Below, in pieces: positions 23,310-34,429 of a stretch of 64,000 bases of DNA. Position 1 is the first letter of the stretch, and each line of letters begins with the position of its first letter. This stretch comes from Tipula vernalis. Its lineage: Eukaryota > Arthropoda > Insecta > Diptera > Tipulidae. The notes under the pieces were generated by a model. That model searched no databases, was not told where the DNA came from, and was given only the letters and a program-made list of their open reading frames with translations. Location of the stretch: positions 65,956,789 through 66,020,788 of the forward strand of contig OY282558.1 of assembly GCA_958295665.1 (NCBI GenBank). The letters are read 5' to 3'. The translations under genes and the position numbers were made by a program.

Positions 23310-24149
23310 GTGGCTGAAGAGCCGTCCACCTCAACTCGTCGTCGTGCCCAACAATTGCACCTCTCACGCTCGTCGTTGATGAACATTATGCATAAAGACT
23401 TGCATTTACACGCTTATAAGGTGCAATTGACTCAAGAACTAAAGCCTCTTGACCATTCCAAACGTCGTCAACGGTCAGAATGGTGGCAAGAAATGGCAAC
23501 AGTGGATGATCAATTTTCGAAGAAAATCATCTTCAGTGATGAGGCACATTTTCACCTCAGTGGATTCGTCAATAAGCAGAATTGTCGCATTTGGGCGAAT
23601 CATAATCCAAGAGTGATTCTCGAAAAACCAATGCACCCACAAAGAGTGACTGTTTGGTGCGGTTTATGGGCTGGCGGCATCATCGGGCCGTATTTTTTCC
23701 AAAATGAGGCCGGTCAGGCAGTTACTGTGAATGGTGTTCGCTATCGTGAGATGATAACGAACTTTTTATGGCCCGAATTGGAAGATATGGATGTGGACGA
23801 TATGTGGTTTCACCAGGACGGTGCCACTTGCCACAAAGCTAACGAAACAATGGCTCTTTTGCACGACAAATTCAATGGCCGTGTTATTTTACGTGGTGGC
23901 GATGTCAATTGGCCGCCAAGATCATGTGATTTGACACCGTTGGACTTCTTTCTTTGGGGTTATTTGAAAGAAAAGGTGTACGTCGATAAGCCAGCAACAA
24001 TTCAAGAGCTAAAGGATGAGATAATTTGGCACATTAACGGCATAGAACCTCAATTATGCCTAAGCGTCATCGAAAATTTGGACCATCGGGTGCAGGTGTG
24101 CCGCCGAGGTCGCGGCAGCCATTTGGCCGATATTTTGTTCCATACATAA
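23310..24149 (+). pseudogene. Mariner transposase, 3' part (catalytic domain)
   Basis: The frame continues from 19953 and carries the DDE/D catalytic core: IIFSDEAHFHLSGF, the WANHNPRV segment, MWFHQDGATCHKA, and WPPRSCDLTPLDFFLWGYLK. The second and third aspartates are 36 residues apart, wider than the DD34D of classical mariners. The terminus is GSHLADILFHT followed by TAA. No stop is present in these 279 codons. Only the LINE insertion and the lost start codon disable it. The precise subfamily was not assigned. Confidence 0.88.
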
Positions 24150-24250
24150 TTGAACCATACCATATTATCATAATAAAAAGAATTGACAATAATTTCCTAA
24201 ATAATTTGTGTTTTATTCAAAATCAACATCGGCCCTTCAAATTTAACCAC

Positions 24251-25237
24251 CCTTTATTTTGCAGAATTTGGCGAGACGACCATATGCAACAATTTAGGTC
24301 GGAACATAAATACCTTTATGATTTTTCACACCCCTTACATGGTATTTTATTGTTTCGTTACACCGTGCAGTTATGCGCTATATAGTATAAAGTGAAACTT
24401 ACATAACTGTAGAAGGTATTGAAGAAAATATATCACCATCTCCAAGAACCAAACTTGTTACGAAGCTGGTCCACTCAGTTAAGGACAAAAGATTAACACG
24501 GTATAATTTACGCCTTTAATAAATTGTTACAACTATGTCCAGACTGGAAGGTTTGCGGTTTAAGCAGAAGTTTGACTGTAAAGATTCAATTATAATAAAT
24601 TAGAGTTACCATATAAATAAGAAGAAGTAACGCCGTACAGGGTTATTCAACAGAACTAAAGAGAGTACAACTACCGGTTTTTTTACTGTTTATGTGAATT
24701 TATGCGGCAGCTCTTTCTCCTTTTTCTAACGTGCTATAGTTGCGCTCACGGTTATTTAATATTCTAACTACATATATTCCAACTCGGTATGGGTTTATTA
24801 TAACACTATTGCTAGCATCTGTTCCAACCCCAAGAAATTATTTAATTTCTTCTGAAGATAAGATTCTTAAATATTTAAAATTCTATTTTTAGAGAAGTTT
24901 ATAAAGAAGAAATTTTGCTGCAAATAAATCTTGAGTACGGCATGACCATTATAGCATAATTACTGGGAATGTACATACATAGTTATAAATTTAAAGTTTA
25001 AAGCTGATTGATATAATATATTCCCATGATCATGTCCTAATAGTAATAAAATAACCAATTATATTTCCCTTAGGAACACGCACGATATAATTTTTCGCTG
25101 ATTTATTGATTGATATTATTTTAGACCAATAGGAAATAAACACATTTTGCGATCATTAAAAAGAAATTTTTCCAATGTAGGTAGTATTCTCAGTTCATAT
25201 TGTGCAGTGCCTATAAACTAACCTGAGTTGAGAAGCT
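24251..25237. other. Intergenic, includes 5' flank of CheB-like copy C
   Basis: No gene is seen from 24251 to about 25060. From about 25080 the sequence resembles the upstream regions of copies A, B and D (a TGATTTATTGATTGATATTA-type stretch, then the CTCAGT motif at 25189). This part is probably the promoter of the broken copy C. Confidence 0.55.
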
Positions 25238-25394
25238 ATGAAATTAATTTTCGTGCTGATAACATTCTATTTGAATTTACATCATTTTAGTGAGGTAAGT
25301 AAGAGGTTAAAGTGATTTAGTAAAGTTGACTAGGTTTTGTAATTTACTATTTAGTCCAAAAAATATCGTGTGGTCCTCGATGATCAAGTTTTTA
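25238..25394 (+). pseudogene. CheB-like copy C, 5' remnant
   Basis: Exon 1 (25238-25294) is intact and encodes a signal peptide (MKLIFVLITFYLNLHHFSE), with GTAAGT donor and a 60-nt intron. Exon 2 begins at 25355 as SKKYRVVLDDQV and is cut at about 25394 where retroelement sequence starts. The conserved first cysteine of exon 2 is tyrosine here. The 3' end of the same gene reappears at about 30268. Confidence 0.85.
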
Positions 25395-26119
25395 TGTAAA
25401 TCCATTACGTTTTTGGTGTAATATTACGAAGCTGTAACAATTGTTGAATTGTTAAAAGTTTAAGTTTGGGTATTTCAGTTTTTCTATTGTATTAAATTTT
25501 GAGTGATTTAAATTGGCGGGGTCATACTATGCTATCTTGCGTGTAATTATTCATTCCAGTTAGACAGTTGATTTTTTTGTTTGTGTTTAAACAATTTAAC
25601 CTCTCCAATATATCTTCCCGTTGGATGAATATTTTATTTTAACGGGATAAATGCATTGGAATGATAATGATAAGAAAGAAAAGGGAACAAAATTTCAATT
25701 AACGTTTGGTCTGTGATAGGAAGACACCAAATATCAAGTGATAAAAATTGTTAGTGTTCAAACTTAAACCTAAATAAAAAAAGTGAGTAAAACGATTGTC
25801 GTTTTTTTACCTTTAGTTTTAGTGTGTGATAAAAAGTACCTTGATCAAACTTAATGATGATGCAGGTACATGTGCAATATAGCTAATTAATTGCTAACGT
25901 GAATAGTAATGTGATTGAAATTAAAAGAAACAATAAATAAATTTAAAAATAACGTGGAAATAAAACTGATATCATGCCGTCCATGTGTTTTTTTTATGGC
26001 TGATCAGTGATGAACTGAAAATTAATAAAATTGTTAAAATTGTTGAAAATTAAAATACGAAATTTAATATTGTAAATTTTTTTTTACCTGAATTTAAATT
26101 CATTTTTGGAATTTTCAAA

Positions 26120-27114
26120 ATGGACGCAAACCATTTAAACCCTGACGAATTCGAAATCGAATGTCTAGTTCGCAAGTTAAAAGACACTCCGCTCGCGAAT
26201 TTAACGGCGTTACAACAAGCTTTCCAACAAGAAGCGCAACACCACCCTCTTAAACCCGAGCACGCTCATAATGCAGCAAAGAAAAGTCCAAGTCGCGAAA
26301 TGAAATTATGTACAAATAAATTGATAGAACATCGACGATTTCTTGCGAACATAGCTGATGTCAATAAGGTAAAAGGACAACCTGTAGATATACTTAGGAC
26401 CAGAATCACTCATGTAATTGAAAGATTACAAAGGTTATCAATAAGTAGTCGACGCTACAAGCAGTCAAGCTTAGTCCTAAAGGAAACTGGTCAAAATCTT
26501 TTACCAATCTTGATAGGACACTCGCGGAAATTAACGACGAAATTGATCTGCCTCAAGATGAAAATATCACTTCTGAAGAAGAACCGGAGTATCCAGATCA
26601 GGGCCAAGAAAAGGTAGCACCTTATGTTCCGAAATTATTCCACGAGAAACCTCCAACAGAATTGGAGGAGATTTCAACTTTAGCAAAGAAGAATGAAAAT
26701 CTAACGGAAAATCAGCAGCAATCAACACCAAAGGCAAAAACAGACGAGCGAACTCAAACTACCAATATTCCAGGACAAATCGCTACCGCACAAGGTATTT
26801 TCAAAGCTCCTGAAATACAGACACCAATAAGCAATAATTTGGATAATGTTCCATCTTCACAAACGATTCAATCCAATCCATCAGTGAGGTATCAAACCAG
26901 TAGTCCCTTAGCTAAATGGAACATCTCTTACGATGGTACATCAGACGAATTATCAATCAAAGATTTTTTATTTCGTGTTAGTCATCTCGCAGCTGCATAT
27001 GCTGTGCCGGAAGCCAAACTTCGTAACGAGATATGTTTGCTTTTAAAAAGAGTGGCTGCTGACTGGTACTGGCTACATATTCGGTTACATCCACAAATTA
27101 CAAGGTATCAGTGA
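26120..27114 (+). pseudogene. Gypsy B gag
   Basis: A frame of 165 codons begins MDANHLNPDEFEIECLVRKL, and a second of 150 codons (26662-27114) contains KWNISYDGTSDELSIKDFLF, RVSHLAAAYAVPEAKLRNEI and VAADWYWLHIR. These are typical of Gypsy Gag capsid domains. Further gag sequence continues to about 27780 in other frames (RDHRTDYDIRRLIEAHKQRP-like), with a likely zinc-knuckle region near 27620-27700 (CYGCG-like) in broken frame. Non-functional. Confidence 0.65.
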
Positions 27115-28128
27115 AAATTGGATTTTTAAAAGCGATTTAGAGATCATCGTACCGATTATGACATCCGCCGACTTATAGAAGCACACAAACAGCGACCAAA
27201 GGAGCCTTTCATTGAATTTTATAATGTAATCCAATCTTTAAATCTACAATATTCTGTACCACCACCCGAAACTGAAACATTGCATATGTTAAAACGAAAC
27301 ATGAGGCCTACAGAATTCTTTAGCTGCACGGAAAATTGAAAATATTCATGATTTATTGCAAAGTTGCATTGGGCTTAAAGATTCTTGGAAACGCACTCAT
27401 TGTGAGCCTGAGCTTTTGTGTAATCGTCGATATGTCAATGAGATTGATCAGCAAGAAGAGATTGTTTTTAATTCATAGGTTGTTTACAATTATGATCATT
27501 CCAAAGACAGGGCTGCAGTTGAACTTGCTCATTCGCCAAGATATTCAAATTTTCAACATCAAAATAACACAAGCGCACATATAAAAGGCAACGATTCTTC
27601 GTTAAGGAGCGTACAAAATTATGTTACGGGTGTGGTTGACCAGATATCTTTAAACCAAATTGCTTCCGCTGCAATCCGGGAAACGCGGAATGGAGGAACC
27701 ACAATTCTGGGAATATGGGGACTCGCAAAATACTTCTCAGACCAACATACAACGAAACAGCCAGCAATACCGACCCCGAGTTGTTCAAATAGAATCGGAT
27801 ATTAATATAGTATAGTAGTAGATATCGTAGGAGTAGATATCGTAGGAGACAAATGCGTAGATAATATAGTAGATATCATAGGAGACAAATGCGTGCTTAT
27901 CATTATATTCCATCCAATGTCAAAACAGCCGGAGGAGATTTGAAACGAGTGTTCGGATATTTATTAACTACTGGTACCTCGGTATAGACTTCTGGAAATT
28001 GTTTAATATACTTCCATCTCCGATTTCATCTTCAAAACCAACTATTTCTGAGATTGATAGCAATATGACGGATCTAGATTGCGACTTCAATAAGCATTCT
28101 TTAACATCCGATCCACAAGCTTTATTAG

Positions 28129-29154
28129 ATGACACGATCAAGCAATTTCCATTATTCTCAGAACTCGGACTTGGTAAAACCACAGAGATATTATTCTGTC
28201 AGTCCGCCTATTAAAGCCGAACTTTATAAAGAGATTGATCGAATGTTGGCCCTTGGGCTGATTGAGGAGTCAGACAGCTCTTGGAGTTCACCGCTCACGT
28301 TGGTCCGAAAGCCCGGAAAAGTACGTCTATGCCTCGATGCTCGGCGGCTTAATGCGGTTACGGTCAAGGATGCATATCCTCTGCCAATCATTGACGGACT
28401 TCTGAGCCGATTAGAACAGATCAGATTCATCTCCAGCATTGATCTAAATGATGCATTCTGGCAGATCTCGTTGGATCAGAACTCTCGAGACAAGACCGCG
28501 TTTGTGATCCCTGGCCGGCCGCTTTACCACTTTACTGTGATGTATTTTGGGCTTTGTAATGCCCCGCAAACAATGTGCAGATTAATGCATAAGGTGATTC
28601 CCATGAGCTACACGACCAAGTATTTGTGTACTTGGATGACCTCAGGGATCTTCGACGATCACATTGAATTACTCAGAAAGGTCGCAGATCTGTTAAAAGT
28701 AGCCAATTTAACCGTGAATTTGGATAAAAGTAAATTTCTTCTAAAAAGCATTCGGTATCTTGGATTTATTGTGTCAGATGGAAATCTACGAGTGGACCAC
28801 CAAAAGGTTGAAGCCGTTACTAATTGTCCTGCACCAAACACTAGCAAAAAGGTTCGTGGATTTCTTGGGTTAACCGGATGGTATCGTAGATTTATACCCC
28901 AGTATGCAACAATTGCCACCCCTTTGACGGATCTCCTAAAGAAGAACCGGTAATTGGAATGGTCTCCAGAATGTCAACGTGCTTTTGACACATTCAAACA
29001 CGCCCTTTGCACTGCCCCGGTATTGGTTTATCCAAACTTTCAAAAACCGTTTACAATTCAATGTGATGCGAGCACAATCGGAGTTGGCAGTGTTTTAACG
29101 CAGATCGGTGATAATGGTCAAGAACACCCTATAGCGTATATGTCAAAAAAATGA
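28129..29154 (+). pseudogene. Gypsy B reverse transcriptase
   Basis: Clear reverse transcriptase blocks appear: KAELYKEIDRMLALGLIEES, SSPLTLVRKPGKVRLCLDAR, LNAVTVKDAYPLPIIDGLL and DLNDAFWQISLD. The catalytic box is frameshifted near 28620, where the neighbouring frame reads FVYLDDL. The frame then resumes with KSIRYLGFIVSDG and RGFLGLTGWYRRFIPQYATI to a TAA at 28951. It continues with FQKPFTIQCDASTIGVGSVL of the RNase H start. At least one frameshift and two stops disable it. Confidence 0.8.
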
Positions 29155-29673
29155 AATCGTGCACAACAAAATTATTCCATAACGGAACTGGAATGCTGTG
29201 AGGCAGTCCTAAGTGTCAAACATTTCCGAGTTTACGTTGAAGGAAGTCACTTCACTATAATCACCGACCATGCGTCGCTTAAATGGCTCATGAACAGTAA
29301 GGACCTGAATGGAAGACTAGCTCGATGGAGCTTAAAACTCCAAGCATTTGATTTTTCAATAAGCCATCGAAAAGGAACACTAAATATAGTTCCAGATAGC
29401 TTATCAAGGATGTTTGTTGTTGAGCTGAACGTCGCTAATCTAAAGGATATAATATTAAAAGATGTGCATCAATTGGACTTCAATTCGCGGGAATTTGTTT
29501 CTGATGAATATATCGATCTCATACGTACTATTAAAAATTCGCCTAATCCGTTGGAAACTTTACCGTTCAAGATGGAAAAGTATTTGTCAATATATCTAGA
29601 CGCCAGGACGACGATTATTCAGATGTGCCACCGTGGAAAGTATATGTGCCGTCACAACTTAGACCAGGATTAA
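29155..29673 (+). pseudogene. Gypsy B RNase H
   Basis: After a stop at 29152, RNase H sequence continues: QNYSITELECCEAVLSVKHF (in a short separate stretch), then ITDHASLKWLMNSKDLNGRL, ARWSLKLQAFDFSISHRKGT and NIVPDSLSRM. These are standard for the Gypsy RNase H C-terminus. The tail runs toward the integrase, which starts in another frame near 29625. Confidence 0.75.
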
Positions 29674-30262
29674 TATACTCAGCACACAATCCACCATCCT
29701 CTGGTCATCTAGGAATTAAAAAGACACTGTACCTGCTTCAACGGTATTTTTATTGGCCGAAAATGCCGTTGGAGATACAAGCTTATGTGCGGAAATGTGA
29801 TATCTGTAAAACATGCAAATCAGTAAACCACATCACAGGACCAAAGATAGGTGATCAGGCTCACATAGAACGGTGCATACAACGACTGTACATAGATTTC
29901 CTGGGTCCTTACCCGTTTTCCAAAAGAGGAAATTGCTATTTATTTGCCGTCCTGGATCATTTTAGCAAATATGTATTCTTCAAACCAATGCGAAATGCCA
30001 TCTCGAAAGAAGTTTGTGATTTCTTAGAAAACGTAATTTTCCTCCAATATTCAGTGCCAGAGTCGATTGCCTCCGATAATGCTCAACAATTTAATTCTAA
30101 ACTGTTACAAGACCTTCTCGCTAAATATGGAGTATCGCATATTTACACCCCAAGATACAGCCCACAGTCTAATCTATCAGAAAGGGTAAATCGTTCTATT
30201 TTGACAGCTATAAGGGCTCATATATCGATGATGACCACCGTAATTGGGACAGCCATTTGCAG
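29625..30262 (+). pseudogene. Gypsy B integrase, truncated
   Basis: A zinc-binding HHCC domain is visible (HNPPSSGHLGIKKTLYLL and CDICKTCKS). The catalytic core follows: YIDFLGPYPF and FAVLDHFSKYVFFKPM, then IASDNAQQFNSKLL, then YSPQSNLSERVNRS with the glutamate. The frame shifts near 30230 and the element ends within a few codons, where CheB-like exon 2 begins again. The C-terminal domain and everything downstream are lost. Confidence 0.8.
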
Positions 30263-30267
30263 CCATA

Positions 30268-30435
30268 GCTATGTACATTGTCTCAATGAAAATTCAAATC
30301 GATTTGCCACCATCTATTCCGGCTGGAATGTGGGAAGCTTTCTTTTTGTTCAATCAAGATATGCGGATGCCCGGGAAGGAGAATACGAAATTTGGATTTA
30401 GCTTACAATATGAATTTCTTGTGTATAAGGCGTAA
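30268..30435 (+). pseudogene. CheB-like copy C, 3' remnant
   Basis: The last part of exon 2 reads QIDLPPSIPAGMWEAFFLFN, then a segment with GKENTKFGFSLQYEFL, and a TAA at 30433-30435. It aligns with the C-termini of copies A, B and D (LPPSLPIG-W-KV, then a K-G-G-K-E-L pattern). It is separated from its 5' half by Gypsy B and lacks about 110 codons, so the gene is dead. Confidence 0.85.
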
Positions 30436-31548
30436 ATAGAAGGTAAATCAGTTCGATGTAATATTTGACGATCATTTTAATCGGCACCCAATTAAAAGTG
30501 TATACATCATTTGCACTTCCAAATTCCAGATTATCAATCGCAATTCCTTTGAATATCGCATGCTTTTAACAAATCTCATTTATATATTTATTTAAATGTT
30601 GATAGTTTTAATTGACCACAGTATGACTTTAACCAATAGACTAAATAAAATTTAAATGAATTTATGAAGCTAAAGCCATCTTTACTAGGCAAACAGAAAG
30701 AGTATGACTTGCGCTAACGCTATATTATTGAGCTTAGCAATAATGAACGATGAAATTGCTACTTTGAAAGAGGCATGCGCTTATTAAATTAGCCTCAACT
30801 ACTTGTCTCAATACATATTTTAACAATATCAAATCGTTGTGTAACATTTTGTCCTATGTTTATCATTTCCTTATTAATAATGCAAGGGCCATCTGCCATA
30901 AAGCGAGTTCACCAACACTACTTAAGATTGCCTAGATAATCTAATGAAGAGGATTCGAAGACGAAATTGCTAATTTACAAAAAGGATATTCCGTCTCTCG
31001 AATGAATCATCTTATGTCAGGTACTGTCGGTGAACCATTTCAATGAACATCAAAACCGAGGCAATGGATGATGGGTCTGGCCAAATTCCGTTGAATAATT
31101 TGCAACTGTTTTTCAAGTAAGAGTGGCTTTAGCGCCATTAAAGTGAATAAAATTAACAATATAGGTCACGCATCCCTGATGTCTGAGGATATTAAAATAA
31201 CCATAAAACTGATTGAAGCGAGTTATTGACGATCAGTGTCTGGTATCGGCCGAGCCGCTTTGCTGACCAGTGAAAAAATCGACACTTCATCGATCCCGAA
31301 AGTTGTTCAGACTACTGAAGGACAAATAGGGTAATGAAAACGTGTAATACGTATTAAGCCTAAAGGATTAAAAAGCTCCATTAAAATTGTTTTGTGTCCT
31401 CTTGTATACCGATGTGAAGTTGTTCACAAAAATAAAGTGTAGTCGCACTTAAATCATCATGATACATCCACTTTCTTCTATTTGGTTTTGTGCGAGGGTA
31501 ACTACTATACAGTATGTGAGGAATAGTAGATCATGAAATAAAAACAAA
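30436..31548. other. Intergenic, no supported gene
   Basis: Nothing recognisable. Short open stretches (for example a Gly/Ser-containing frame near 30950) have no family resemblance. This may hold the 3' flank of copy C and old mobile DNA. Confidence 0.5.
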
Positions 31549-31917
31549 ATGTCAAAGGGGAGTAGACATGTTAAAGGACACATACACATGGAAGGATACG
31601 TATCCATACCCTATAACAACAGAAGTATCTACATTGGCGACGAGTTTTTAGTGCAAGGATTCTCGGTAGTTACAGATTTATCGGATCGCATCGAAAATGT
31701 CGTGTATGATTCCGAAATCAGTGTTACAATCGACCTCTGCTACGCAAGATACCAGAGTATCTTTGAAGTCGAAGCCAAAGCTCTTCCAGACACAACAAAA
31801 GTCAGACTGTTAGTGCAAAAGTTATTACAACTCGACTACCAGAAGTTCGCAAATACAATCTTATCAAACTTGCCTATGAATTTGACGTTGGGGACTGCAG
31901 TCAAAGATCTCAAGTGA
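31549..31917 (+). pseudogene. Gypsy C gag/capsid-like segment
   Basis: A 122-codon frame ends VRLLVQKLLQLDYQKFANTI followed by LSNLPMNLTLGTAVKDLK, a pattern seen in Gag capsid C-terminal parts of Gypsy elements. Continuation in the next frame (FGGVTSRFALLKIRKESGKD) reaches stops near 32010. The N-terminal half is not recognisable. Confidence 0.5.
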
Positions 31918-32196
31918 ATTTTCGGAGGAGTCACGTTTCGCGCTTCTTAAAATCAGAAAGGAAAGTGGTAAAGATATGCAGCCCCCGGGTTACGCGCGAA
32001 TGCGTTAGATTCAACATTGGAAAATGCAGCGAAGAAGATCTAAAGATGATGGCATTCGTATAATTTGGCGGGCTTTTGCACCAGCTCACGTGTTTGGAAA
32101 CAGCTCCAACAAAAACGGTGAAATGATCCGTGTTGTCGAAGCAATGCGACCAGTACTATCCATCCAAATTCGACCAAAAATTTCGTCACTGCGGCT

Positions 32197-33180
32197 GTGA
32201 ACCTGCAACTGAAACTGGGCGAACCAAACTTGAGGCACCACAAGGGAACTGCCGTAAATGCTTCTAGCAAATCTATAAGAATCCTGGGATGTTTTGACGC
32301 AATTTTGAAGATAGGCAAACACGAAGCTGCTGGAATCATCTACATGTCACCTTCACTGCTGAAACTTTTCGGCAACGAATGGATGAGAAAACTGATATTG
32401 TGGGATGTACCACCGTCAGAATACTGCCACAATATCAGCGAAAACGAGATAGAAGCAAAGTTCCATAAGCTCTTCTCCGAAACTTTAGGCCGATGCAATA
32501 AGATAAAAGCAACACTGACGCTGAAGCCAGGGACAAGCCCGATTTTTCGCAGTGCGCAGCCGGTCTACAGTGCCAAGGCGTCATCACACCAATGAGCTAT
32601 GCAGACTATGCAGCACCAATCGTGGTCGTAAAAAAGAGAAGGATGGCCGCATACGTATCACCGCTGATTACTTCACAGGCCTCAATGATGCACTCGACCC
32701 AAACAAGTACCCGCTGCGCACGCAAGAGGGAAGTCTGCCTAAACACGCCGGCAATACAGTTTTCACCGTCATCGACATGTCTGATGCCTTCCTGCCAGTT
32801 GAACTGGATGACGTTTCTAAGAAATTGATACCGATCAACACACACTGCGGCCTGTTTCAAGTGAATCGGTTGCAACCGAGGGTTAAAACGCCTCCCGGTA
32901 TTTTCCAACAATTGATGGACATAATGACAGGCGGTCTAGAGGGTACACTGCCTTGGTTCGACGATATTATTATCTGAGGCAAAAACGACAAACAGCACCG
33001 TGAGCACCTCTTCAGCGTAATGAGCCGCATGCCAGAATACGGTTTCACTCTCAAGCGATCTAAATGCTCGTTCGGTCAGAAATCCGTCGAGTTCCTGTGT
33101 CACATTATCGATGGAAACGGTTCCGACCAAATCCAGCTAAGCTGGAAGTCATTCAGCAGCTGCCAGCGCCGTGAACTGTA
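32197..33180 (+). pseudogene. Gypsy C protease-to-reverse-transcriptase region
   Basis: A protease-like stretch is suggested by KSIRILGCFDAILKIGKHEA, but the active-site motif is not clear. The reverse transcriptase follows in two frames: KPGTSPIFRSAQPVYSAKA, YAAPIVVVKK, DGRIRITADYFTGLNDALDP, TVFTVIDMSDAFLPVELDD, GIFQQLMDIMTGGLEGTLPW and the catalytic WFDDIII. It then stops at 32976 and goes on in frame with HREHLFSVMSRMPEYGFTLK. Frame breaks near 32580 and 33150. Confidence 0.75.
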
Positions 33181-33239
33181 GGATGTGCGTGGCCCACTCG
33201 ATGAGCTGCTACAGGAAAGCGACGAATACAGGTGGACTG

Positions 33240-33809
33240 AAGCTCGAGCCACTGCATTCTTCTGGCTGAAGAAAGTGCTCGCATCTGACCTGGCCCTCAC
33301 ACACACACACTATGATCCAGCCAAGAAAATCATCGTCACAGTTGACGCGTCCAGCTATGCATAGGGAGGGCTACTCATGAATCAGCTCGAGAACTGCACC
33401 AAAAAGCCCGTCATGCACGTGGCAGGATCTTTCTCGAAGGGGGAAATTCTACGCACAGGTCCAACGAGAAGCCTTAGCTCTAGTGCACACGCTAAAGAAA
33501 TTCCATCGCTTTGTCTACGGCCGTAAGTTTGAGCTCCAGACGGATCATCAGCCGCTGCTTTCGATCTTCGGAGTGAAAAGCGGTACACCAACCTACACAG
33601 CAAACAGCCTGCAACGATACGCAGAGAACCTTCTCGCCTACGATTTCCAAATTAAGTATGTGGATATTAAAGGATTCGCCTATGCCGATTTTATATCCAG
33701 ACTGATGGCCGCACAACTTAACTTCCGCTTGAACCTTGAGGATGTCATCTCCAACTGGCCAGATATTTTCAAAATGCGCTCTACTTCAGCCAGACGATTG
33801 AAAACCTGA
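33240..33809 (+). pseudogene. Gypsy C RNase H
   Basis: Begins around HYDPAKKIIVTVDASSYA (stop at about 33362, then GGLLMNQLE) and continues as HTLKKFHRFVYGRKFELQTD, HQPLLSIFGVKSGTP and ENLLAYDFQIKYVDIKGFAY with ADFISRLM. These are standard RNase H landmarks for this lineage. Two frame breaks are present. Confidence 0.75.
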
Positions 33810-33814
33810 GCGAA

Positions 33815-34360
33815 GCATTTGTACGCCAGGGCATCTGCAAAACTATTGTCTCCGACAACGGTTCGTAATTTGTCTCAGCTGAGTTCAACCGATTCTGTAG
33901 GGCGAAAGTGATCAGCACCATACTATTCTTAAAACATGCCGAAAAAAACTCGAAGATGAAGGCAATGTGGATCAGATTTAACGCAAGTTCCTCATATACC
34001 GCTACACACCATCACCAGCATTCAAAAGTCACTGTTCCAATTGGTAACCGGCCGAGAGATGCAGACCAAGTTGGACTTGATTAAGCCACTACCAGTTTAC
34101 AACGACGGAATAAATATAAAAATGGAGGAGTGTTTAACATTTACCACGGCGCGAGTCGCAAAGAGTTTGAGTTTGGCGATACGATTTTCTTCAAGCCCAC
34201 GCAAAATAACGGCTTGAGCTGGCAGCCCGGCACGTTCAACTCGCCGTACACGCCAAGACTGACGAAAGGAAGGTCAGATGCCACGCCAATCAATTGTGAG
34301 TGCGGTTCGCCGATACGCCCGATAAGCCACCATCAGATGATGACAATGTCTTAATGGATA
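33815..34360 (+). pseudogene. Gypsy C integrase remnants
   Basis: Scraps of integrase remain: IVSDNGS followed by a stop near 33870 (FVSAEFNRFC), and further on a C-terminal piece REFEFGDTIFFKP-like with LSWQPGTFNSPYTPRL (34130-34354). The central catalytic region is largely deleted. Confidence 0.55.
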
Positions 34361-34429
34361 CTTTGGAGTTGCGACCAACGCGACAATTCTAAACGCGGAT
34401 TCTAAAATGATAATTAGAAACATTTCTCG

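Larger units (their letters stand above)
19599..24250 (+). mobile_element. Mariner-like DNA transposon split by a LINE
   Basis: Terminal inverted repeats of 28 bp with two mismatches lie at 19599-19626 and 24223-24250 (shared core GTGGTTAAATTT and AGGGCCGA). They enclose a mariner-like transposase interrupted by a 3.35-kb LINE at 19954-23304. Removing the LINE and one ATAGT target duplication leaves one reading frame of about 361 codons. The flanking TA duplication was not settled. Confidence 0.85.
25395..30267 (+). mobile_element. Gypsy B: Ty3/Gypsy element inside CheB-like copy C
   Basis: The order is non-coding leader (25395-26119, possibly LTR and untranslated region), gag (from 26120), reverse transcriptase, RNase H and integrase. 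It breaks off inside the integrase at about 30260, where host exon 2 resumes. No 3' LTR is present. The middle of host exon 2 (roughly 110 codons) is missing. The locus has therefore suffered a deletion as well as an insertion. Confidence 0.8.
31549..34360 (+). mobile_element. Gypsy C: degenerate Ty3/Gypsy polyprotein
   Basis: Reads gag-like (31549-31917), reverse transcriptase (about 32540-33180), RNase H (33300-33720) and integrase fragments (33820-34360). It is much less AT-rich than its surroundings. Several stops and frameshifts occur. No LTRs were recognised. It is a third Gypsy lineage, distinct in sequence from A and B. Confidence 0.75.
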
